DNA of 64,000 nt, taken from contig JADJJZ010000030.1 in assembly GCA_016706255.1 (NCBI GenBank), positions 1 through 64,000 of the forward strand. Direction: 5' to 3'. Every line of letters starts with the position of its first letter. Position 1 is the first letter of the stretch. Shown piece after piece: positions 54,415-61,416 of this stretch. The position numbers and the translations under genes are program-made. Source of the stretch: Bacteroidota bacterium (GTDB lineage Bacteria > Bacteroidota > Bacteroidia > Chitinophagales > BACL12). A model generated the notes under the pieces. That model did no database searches and was not told the DNA's origin. It was given only the letters and a program-made list of their open reading frames with translations.

Positions 54415-56304
54415 GGTTTTTAAATAAACGGCGTAGATTCCCTGCTGCCTCACAAGACTATACGTTTGTTTTTTATAGTCAAATTGTTCTCCTAATGGTT
54501 CATCGCCGCGCACATTAATAATTGCATCGGGCATGGGTTTGTCTGCATAATAGACTGCTTCCAACACACTTGTTTCATTTTTGATGCGAATTTGATAAAT
54601 AGAAAAATCTTCATTTTGATTATTAAATCGCCAAAATGGATATTCCCAGCTGTCGCCACCCGAAATAAATGCTACCGCATTACAATTATTACTTTGTAAA
54701 ACAGTATTTACCTCCATAAAATCGTGTTGCAATAATTTATTGGAAGCAAAATATTGCGTAGCAGCAGGAGTTGTAAAAATATTATTAGCTCCAATGAGCG
54801 GTCTGCTCTGATTATAAAACAGAAATATCAGTGAAAATAAAAATGTAATGAGCGCAATACCACGACTCAATAAGCGTGGTGTTTGTTCAATTACAATTGC
54901 AAATAACACAGCCCCGGCAATAAACAACAACAAGTGCAACCTTACGTGCCAGATTTGCCATTTTAATACAAAACAAAAGAGTAAAAACATGATTAAAATA
55001 AGGCCTGCGAGCAATTTTTGTGTGCCGGAAAAGTGTTTCCTTTTCACCAGCATCCAAACTAGAGCAAACGCGAATAAAAATATTTGCAGAAAATTTCCCG
55101 CGGCATCTTCATGCGAGGAAAAATAGCCAACTTCAAAATCGGGACTAGGTGCCCAGTTGTATTTTGGCGCATTAACATCTACCCCAATTAATTTATTAAA
55201 CCGGGTAACACCGTTTGTTAGTGCATGATTAATTGCGGGTACAGGTGTACGTAAATGCATTGTTGCATTTTTGCTCACATTAGAAATAAATCCGCCGATG
55301 GTATAAACATCGTTATTGAGTTCGTAAGATTTGCCCAGCGGGCTTTTATATATTTCATAATTGCGATAGGCAAAAGGAAAATACAAAGTTGCTACCAGCA
55401 TTAATCCAAAAATTAAGGATGGCATTGCAGCTAATTTTTTCTTTATTAAATAAGTTATTCCAAAAAATATAACAACCGGTAATAAATAAATAAATGCCGT
55501 GCCTTTACTTAAAAGTGCGAGCGCACAAACTAAATAAAACGCACCTGTTGTATAAAATGAGAATTGATTTTTGACTGATAAAAGCGCAAATAAAATTGCC
55601 ATCATTACAAAAAATGCAACCGCTAAATCGTTTTGTGTGCTGCTGCTTTGCAAAATTGCCATTGGTATTGTTGCAACAAAAAAAGCAGCGAGCAATTGTG
55701 TTCTTGTATTTGCGCCTGCTGCTGCGGCCAAAAGTGCTGCTGCACCTATGTTTCCGGCAAAAAACAACCATTGTATTAAATTTGCAAGCCGGTCGTTATT
55801 ACTGAGTAATAGCAGATGCAAAATACCATATTCAGCAAGTGGTGGTTGTGTTATTTGTCTGTCGATTTGCGTTGGATATTGCGCAACATTATGATGTTGT
55901 TTCCATTGCATAACACGGCCGAGGTGGTAGGTCATACTATCCCAATTATTTGGATACGCAAATAATGCAGTAATTAAAGTTACGCCTAAAATAAAGAGGA
56001 TAGCATAAAATAATCCTTTTTGATATCGGCAGGTTAAAAATTGGAGATTGTATTTTGGAATGTATTTTCCGTTTCGCCACCAGATTATAAATCCGGTGCC
56101 TGCAAATAACATCCAGGCAATTAAAACCGGAAATGTAGTTAACGCATTAAAAATGTTTAAAATCTCTGTTGAAAGGTAGATAAATCCACTTAAACCGATT
56201 AAGGTTAATACAAATGGTAAAATGAACCCGGCATTATAATTTTTCACATAACCGGCCATCACTAAAAAAACAATAATTCCGGTTATGAGTAGTATGATGG
56301 CCAT
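54400..56304 (-). CDS. GT39/ArnT-like integral membrane glycosyltransferase
   Basis: A 634-aa protein with 12-14 hydrophobic segments in the first 480 residues and a soluble periplasmic tail. The first loop holds FAYPNNWDSMTYHLGRVMQW, an Asp-containing DxMxYHLxR motif that marks the PMT_2/GT39 type of enzymes that use polyprenyl-phosphate sugars; ITQPPLAEYGILHLLLL follows. Such enzymes transfer a sugar to protein or LPS on the outside of the inner membrane. Nearby genes give no substrate hint. It ends inside recO (convergent) and starts three bases after the stop of the FNR-like gene upstream, so those two are an operon. Confidence 0.8.
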   Translation of the reverse strand: MAIILLITGIIVFLVMAGYVKNYNAGFILPFVLTLIGLSGFIYLSTEILNIFNALTTFPVLIAWMLFAGTGFIIWWRNGKYIPKYNLQFLTCRYQKGLFYAILFILGVTLITALFAYPNNWDSMTYHLGRVMQWKQHHNVAQYPTQIDRQITQPPLAEYGILHLLLLSNNDRLANLIQWLFFAGNIGAAALLAAAAGANTRTQLLAAFFVATIPMAILQSSSTQNDLAVAFFVMMAILFALLSVKNQFSFYTTGAFYLVCALALLSKGTAFIYLLPVVIFFGITYLIKKKLAAMPSLIFGLMLVATLYFPFAYRNYEIYKSPLGKSYELNNDVYTIGGFISNVSKNATMHLRTPVPAINHALTNGVTRFNKLIGVDVNAPKYNWAPSPDFEVGYFSSHEDAAGNFLQIFLFAFALVWMLVKRKHFSGTQKLLAGLILIMFLLFCFVLKWQIWHVRLHLLLFIAGAVLFAIVIEQTPRLLSRGIALITFLFSLIFLFYNQSRPLIGANNIFTTPAATQYFASNKLLQHDFMEVNTVLQSNNCNAVAFISGGDSWEYPFWRFNNQNEDFSIYQIRIKNETSVLEAVYYADKPMPDAIINVRGDEPLGEQFDYKKQTYSLVRQQGIYAVYLKTLLLK

Positions 56305-56307
56305 GGT

Positions 56308-57033
56308 TTAGTCGTAGACTTCCAAATGTACTCTTTCTTTTTCATACCCTAAATCGGCAATACGCAATTTGGCATCATTAACCATGTTTCGCCAGCCACA
56401 GAGGTAAAAGTCCATGTCGCGTTTTCCGTGTTCACAAATAGCATCATAAACATCATGAACATATCCTTTTGCACCAGCCCATTCATGCGATTCGTGTCGG
56501 CTTAGTGCCACATGATATTTAAAGTGCGGGTATTTTAATGCGAGTTCAAGAAATTCTTTATGATATAAAATATCCGATTCTTTTCGTGTTCCGAAAACCA
56601 GATGTATTTCAGGAGTGGCAATATTATGGTGGAGCAGATGTAAAATTTGAGAACGAAAAGGTGCAATACCTGTACCGGTGCTAATCATCACCAGCGGGCG
56701 TTCCAGTGTATCAGGCAATACAAATTTTCCTGCGGGTCCGCGAAATTTTAAACTCGCTCCGGGAACAGCCTGTTCAAACAAATACGTTGAACCGAGTCCG
56801 CCTTCTTTGTGACTGATTAATAATTCGAAAAGGTTGTTGCCAAATGGTGCTGAAGCAATTGAATAACTGCGCATGCGTTGGCTCGGTCGTTCGCTGATAG
56901 GAAGGTCGAGGGTAACAAATTGACCGGGAATAAAGTCGAAAACCGGGTTTTCTGCTGCTTCAATAATAAAACTACGGGTATTATGGGTTTGGATGATTAC
57001 TTCTTTTACGATGCCGTTTTGCCAGACTAACAT
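56308..57033 (-). CDS. Ferredoxin-NADP reductase family oxidoreductase
   Basis: A 241-aa FAD enzyme. The FAD-binding motif is RMRSYSIASAP (R-x-Y-S/T), followed by GGLGSTYLFEQAVPGASLKF and GPAGKFVLP. The NAD(P)-binding part has MISTGTGIAPFRSQI and VFGTRKESDILYHKEF, and DFYLCGWRNMVNDAKLRI near the C-terminus holds the C-G-x-x-x-M element. No iron-sulfur cysteines are visible, so the partner is a separate ferredoxin or other protein. ATG 57033 is used; an upstream ATG at 57057 gives eight extra residues with no support, and a minus-strand CACCTTTG 22 bases upstream fits this start. Same operon as the GT39-like gene. Confidence 0.85.
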   Translation of the reverse strand: MLVWQNGIVKEVIIQTHNTRSFIIEAAENPVFDFIPGQFVTLDLPISERPSQRMRSYSIASAPFGNNLFELLISHKEGGLGSTYLFEQAVPGASLKFRGPAGKFVLPDTLERPLVMISTGTGIAPFRSQILHLLHHNIATPEIHLVFGTRKESDILYHKEFLELALKYPHFKYHVALSRHESHEWAGAKGYVHDVYDAICEHGKRDMDFYLCGWRNMVNDAKLRIADLGYEKERVHLEVYD

Positions 57034-57107
57034 ATTATCTTTTTGAATGCAACACAAAGGTGCAGTAAAAAGTTTAAAACTTATGTTTCAAAATTAATAT
57101 GTATGAT

Positions 57108-57146
57108 AAAAAGAAAATGAGCTGACAAATTGCTCATTTTCTTTTT
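57108..57146 (-). terminator. Terminator of the S74/T9SS gene
   Basis: AAAATGAGC...GCTCATTTT with the flanking A/T extends to about 15 base pairs (57108-57122 with 57132-57146) around a nine-base loop, and ends in T on both strands. It sits nine bases after the stop at 57155. Confidence 0.75.
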
Positions 57147-57154
57147 TCGGAGTT

Positions 57155-59824
57155 TTATCGCTGAACAATCATTATTTTGGTATCGATGATTGAACCATTC
57201 ACTTTAAGTGTATAACCATATGTTCCTGCTGAAAGATTTGCCGTGTTTAATATAAGCTGGTTTTGGTAACAATCAATTTCTTCTTCAATAATTATTCTAC
57301 CTGTAGAAATTTCACTTATTAAAATATAGGCATCACTGCAATTCATTGGAATTCGATATGGAATTACCGTATTATTATCTAGTGGATTTGGAATATTTTG
57401 TCCTAAAGATGGTAATTCATTTGAAATTGTAATTATTTGATTTTGAGTAACGGGATTACAACAATTCATCAAATTGCTTTGCATTTGATTTACCAGTAAT
57501 GCCAATTCATTTATTTTATTATTCAGCAATTCATTTTGTTTTGTCAATTCATTTATTAAATAATAAGACGAATCGATTTTGGTATTTAGTCCCTGTATTC
57601 CAATAAGGGCAACCCCTGCAGGGTCTATTGTAGATATTGTTGTATCATCGCCTACATTAAATAATGCATTAAATTGTTGGGCGTAGGGTCCTATATGAAA
57701 CACATCATCTTCATCTGCAATATAATGCCAGCGCTCAATATTTAGTAAAAGAATTTTATTCAACATTTCCTGTTCATCCAGTTGTTGTTTTTGATCTTTA
57801 ATACGTTCATCAGATGCATTTACCCAAGTGCCGCCTGTAGATAATCGCGCTGTGGTAACCTGAAAATCTAAAATACTTGATGCCCCCGGTGCTTTACCAA
57901 TTCCTATTTTATTTACGGATGTATTTCCTATACGAATTGTATTAGATGACGACACCGTTGCATCTTTTCCAATAGCAATAATATTCATTAAACCGGATGT
58001 AGATACATCGGCATTATAACCTAAAAAAGTACCATCGGTCATTGAAAATGCACTTGCAGCGCCGGCACCAACGGCAGTATTATAATTGGCATCCACATTG
58101 TAGCCAGCGCTGTTTCCCACAAATGTATTATTTGATGTATTTACGATATCATTTCCGGCATAATTTCCAATTGCCACATTATAATTTCCAAGTTGTGTGT
58201 TTCTACCGGCATCGCCACCAATATAAACGTTTTGACTGCCGCTAAATAAGGCGTAACCTGCATTATTCCCAATAGCAACATTTGTATTTCCGCTAAATAA
58301 ATTATGAGCGGCATTAGCTCCCATTACCACATTATAAGATCCAGCCGCTAAAGCATCTGCAGCATAATAACCGGAAATGGTATTATTAGTGCCGGTTATT
58401 GTATTACCTGCTAATGCTCCATAAACGGTATTTCCACTGCCCATTGGTGAAGCAACGTTATATCCCATTGCTGTATTGTAATCACCCATTCCGGGTGCTG
58501 TTGCTTCATTTGTTCCAATGTAACAATTGAAATTTCCTGTTGTATTATTAAATCCTGAGTAATTTCCTAAAAATATATTATCGTAACCTGAAGTATTTTC
58601 AGCGCCTGAATAATTGCCCAGAAAAATATTACTATTTGCCTGATTATCTGCTCCTGCGTAACTTCCTAAAAAAATATTATTTGAACCTGAGTTAAATCCG
58701 CCTGAACCATCACCAAAAAATATATTATAATTACCTGTATTATTAGATCCGGCTGCATTTCCGATCATATCATTACCTATACCGGAATTTGTTTTTCCTG
58801 AATTGGGGCCAATAGCCACATTCCCATCACCTGTAGTAGCAAATGCTCCTGACAGATATCCAATAAACACATTATCACTTCCGGTAATATTTTGAGCGGC
58901 ATCAAAACCTATTGCAACATTGTGAAAAACCGCTGCAGTTGAGTTATTCATTACACCGTCACCAATACCTATATTTCCAACCGATGTATTATCTATGATT
59001 TCCGCAACATTTGATCCTACTAATATATTTCCATATGATAAAGTACTTTTTTCCAGCCGGCTATTATTTCCTAAAAACAAAGTGCCATTTAAATTTGCAG
59101 TAAAGGCATGAAAATTACCTGTATAGATAGACCCTTTCATATAAAAATTATTCCAATTATTAACGCTAGTTCCCAAACTTCGAGTTTTATCCTCATCTGG
59201 GTTTAAATCGGTATTTATGCTGGTAGCCGACAAATTTGACAGGTCAGTTTCTGCGGCACCACCAACACCGGGTCCGGTTGCAGTTAACGAAACCCAAGCC
59301 GAACCGTTATATCCTTCAAAATCAGTTCCGGTCCAACGAATAAATCCTGCCGATGGGGTTCCTGCATAGTTGCCAATTTTTATAGATCCCAAATAACCTA
59401 CTCCATCAACATAAAGATTTTTCCAAGATAAAGCAGTAGCACCTAAATCAATTGTATTATCTGTTCCGGGTTGTAATGTGGCATTAACTGCTGTAGTAGT
59501 AAGATTATTTAACGTTCGGGCAGCATCCTTTGAACTAACAGCAACCCAGGATGTTCCATCAAAATAATAAAATCCAGGTGTCAAATTGGTTTGAAAAATT
59601 AACAATCCCGTTGTTGGAGAAATAATGGCATCCCGTTGAACTTTTGTCATGCGGGGAACTAAAATACCCTTACTGGTACTAACCAAATCCAACAGCGCAG
59701 AAGGGGCTGGATCAGTTGTGCCTATACCGGCTGAACCGGTATTTGGGAAAGTATTGGTTTGAGCTGAAACCACAAAACTACTGAGTAGTAAAATGGTTAT
59801 AATGAATAAATGGTATTTGCGCAT
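57155..59824 (-). CDS. Secreted protein with YadA-like head repeats, S74 chaperone domain and T9SS tail
   Basis: An 889-aa protein. Signal peptide MRKYHLFIITILLLSSFVVS. Residues about 30-250 have tail-fibre-like turns (GSAGIGTTDP, YFDGTSWV, GAAETDLSNLSATSI). About 280-640 are left-handed beta-roll repeats of roughly 15-16 residues such as NVAIGPNSGK, NIFLGNYSG, YNVAIGNYAGND and NVYIGGDAGRN, as in YadA head domains. A Peptidase_S74-type intramolecular chaperone follows (about 680-780: ASDERIKDQKQ, HIGPYAQQFN), which in phage tail spikes trims itself after trimer folding. A coiled coil (ELLNNKINELALLVNQMQ) and a T9SS sorting domain (NIPNPLDNNTVIPY onwards) finish the protein. It is likely a trimeric surface fibre. 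ATG 59824 is used; the upstream codons lack support. Confidence 0.85.
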   Translation of the reverse strand: MRKYHLFIITILLLSSFVVSAQTNTFPNTGSAGIGTTDPAPSALLDLVSTSKGILVPRMTKVQRDAIISPTTGLLIFQTNLTPGFYYFDGTSWVAVSSKDAARTLNNLTTTAVNATLQPGTDNTIDLGATALSWKNLYVDGVGYLGSIKIGNYAGTPSAGFIRWTGTDFEGYNGSAWVSLTATGPGVGGAAETDLSNLSATSINTDLNPDEDKTRSLGTSVNNWNNFYMKGSIYTGNFHAFTANLNGTLFLGNNSRLEKSTLSYGNILVGSNVAEIIDNTSVGNIGIGDGVMNNSTAAVFHNVAIGFDAAQNITGSDNVFIGYLSGAFATTGDGNVAIGPNSGKTNSGIGNDMIGNAAGSNNTGNYNIFFGDGSGGFNSGSNNIFLGSYAGADNQANSNIFLGNYSGAENTSGYDNIFLGNYSGFNNTTGNFNCYIGTNEATAPGMGDYNTAMGYNVASPMGSGNTVYGALAGNTITGTNNTISGYYAADALAAGSYNVVMGANAAHNLFSGNTNVAIGNNAGYALFSGSQNVYIGGDAGRNTQLGNYNVAIGNYAGNDIVNTSNNTFVGNSAGYNVDANYNTAVGAGAASAFSMTDGTFLGYNADVSTSGLMNIIAIGKDATVSSSNTIRIGNTSVNKIGIGKAPGASSILDFQVTTARLSTGGTWVNASDERIKDQKQQLDEQEMLNKILLLNIERWHYIADEDDVFHIGPYAQQFNALFNVGDDTTISTIDPAGVALIGIQGLNTKIDSSYYLINELTKQNELLNNKINELALLVNQMQSNLMNCCNPVTQNQIITISNELPSLGQNIPNPLDNNTVIPYRIPMNCSDAYILISEISTGRIIIEEEIDCYQNQLILNTANLSAGTYGYTLKVNGSIIDTKIMIVQR

Positions 59825-59893
59825 GTTTTTTTTACAAAACTCCCATTTATAAGTAAGGATAAACAACCAAATTTTTTTCAAACTTAGATTTGT

Positions 59894-59901
59894 TATGTTT
59901 G
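59894..59901 (+). promoter_or_regulatory. Promoter -7 element of the helical-repeat gene
   Basis: TATGTTTG matches TAnnTTTG, 30 bases before ATG 59932. It lies inside the in-frame extension that begins at 59890, which argues for ATG 59932. Confidence 0.5.
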
Positions 59902-59931
59902 TATTCCCAGGCAAATTATTCAAATAAGTAT

Positions 59932-61380
59932 ATGGACGATCTTAAGATTTTAATAAGTTCCTTATCTGAAGCAGATAAAAAATATTTCAGGCAGTATGCA
60001 GCGCTACAAAATGAAAATGCTAATTATTTTAAATTATTTAATTATATTGACCAACAGAAAACTTACACAGATGAGGCTGCAAAAATTTATTTTAAAAATG
60101 AAGCATTTGTTAAACAGTTATCAGTTGCTAAAAATTATTTAAATGAAGTAATACTTCGAACATTCCGGATATCTGCTGAAAAAGAATCAGATGAGATAAG
60201 TTTGCAACTTATGATGCTCGACATACGGTTTTTGTTAAGTAAAAAATGTTTACAACAATTAAAAAAGGTTTTAAAACGTGCAAAAAAAATCGCAGAAGAG
60301 CAGGAAAATTTTTTAGTATTACTAAATATCTTCTCCATGCAACGGCATCTTCTAACTGAATTTAAATTTGAGGCTAAAGAAAATATTACACTGGATAGCA
60401 TCGTAAAGGAAGAATTTATAGTTCTTCAAAAAATAGAACATGTAAATACCATTTACCATTTATATTGCAAGGCAAAATTAATTATTACTTCTACGCGTAA
60501 AACAAATGGCGACAAAAAGTTATTAAAAGAATTTGACAATATTTTCAAACATACAATGTTGCAATCTCCAGATACAGCAACATCACTACGCGCTAAACAT
60601 TGGTATTGGAGTGCCTTACATTTTAAACATGTATTTGAAGCTGAACCGGAAAAAGATTTACAAAACAGCTTATTACATTTAAAACTTTTTGAAGAAAACA
60701 TTCAATTTGCATCAACGCGTCCGCTCAGTTATATGACAGTATTAAATAATGTTCTGGAAGCTTATCGATCAAAAGGAAATGTTTTAAAAGCTGCACCTTA
60801 TTTAAAGATTCTTGAAAGTGTTGTGCCAAGAAATGAAAGGGAAGCTGATGGTAAAAATATTTACCTCTCGCACCATAAAATGTGGTGGTATATTAGCAAT
60901 AATGAAATGGAAAAAGCCATTTCAGAAGCATTAAAGGAATTTGACAGAATTAACAATGTTAATAAATTGAAAAAGGACAGCATTATTGTTCAATATACCA
61001 TGATTGCAATCGTACTAATTACGGGTAAAAAATATAAAGAAGCTGCAAAAGCCGTCAATATTCTTCTGGCAATACCTAAGTCCGGAATCAGAGAAGACAT
61101 TCTTGAACATATAAAAATTATGCAATTGATTCTACAAGCTGAAGAAAATCAATATGATATCGTTGCAAACATATTGCGTAGTATAAAACGGAGCACTAAG
61201 CAATTTCCGCTTATGGAAATTGTTCACCAGTTTTACAAGCAGCTGCTTAAAAACCCAACTGCAAAACATAAACGTGAATTAGGTTTAGCGTTTACTAAGG
61301 AAATACACCAAAGAAACATTCAGGCACCTCAGGAATTCCCGGAATTTTTAAATATGTTGTTGATTTTATGGAATAGATAA
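59932..61380 (+). CDS. Unrecognised helical-repeat (TPR-like) protein
   Basis: A 482-aa soluble, lysine-rich, all-helical protein, without signal peptide. Segments such as LNVLEAYRSKGNVLKAAPYL-like (read as NNVLEAYRSKGNVLKAAPYL), MWWYISNNEMEKAISEALKE and VLITGKKYKEAAKAVNILL resemble TPR helices about 35-40 residues apart. I know proteins of this outline as hypothetical in Chitinophagia/Saprospiria (from memory) but no function. It is divergent from the S74 fibre gene, sharing a 107-base upstream region, and lies 36 bases before mfd on the same strand. Confidence 0.7.
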   Translation: MDDLKILISSLSEADKKYFRQYAALQNENANYFKLFNYIDQQKTYTDEAAKIYFKNEAFVKQLSVAKNYLNEVILRTFRISAEKESDEISLQLMMLDIRFLLSKKCLQQLKKVLKRAKKIAEEQENFLVLLNIFSMQRHLLTEFKFEAKENITLDSIVKEEFIVLQKIEHVNTIYHLYCKAKLIITSTRKTNGDKKLLKEFDNIFKHTMLQSPDTATSLRAKHWYWSALHFKHVFEAEPEKDLQNSLLHLKLFEENIQFASTRPLSYMTVLNNVLEAYRSKGNVLKAAPYLKILESVVPRNEREADGKNIYLSHHKMWWYISNNEMEKAISEALKEFDRINNVNKLKKDSIIVQYTMIAIVLITGKKYKEAAKAVNILLAIPKSGIREDILEHIKIMQLILQAEENQYDIVANILRSIKRSTKQFPLMEIVHQFYKQLLKNPTAKHKRELGLAFTKEIHQRNIQAPQEFPEFLNMLLILWNR

Positions 61381-61399
61381 GGTTTTGTATTCAAAATTG

Positions 61400-61407
61400 T
61401 ACCTTTG
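61400..61407 (+). promoter_or_regulatory. Promoter -7 element of mfd
   Basis: TACCTTTG, the same octamer as before the MBOAT gene, ends nine bases before ATG 61417. Confidence 0.5.
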
Positions 61408-61416
61408 CAACAAGAA

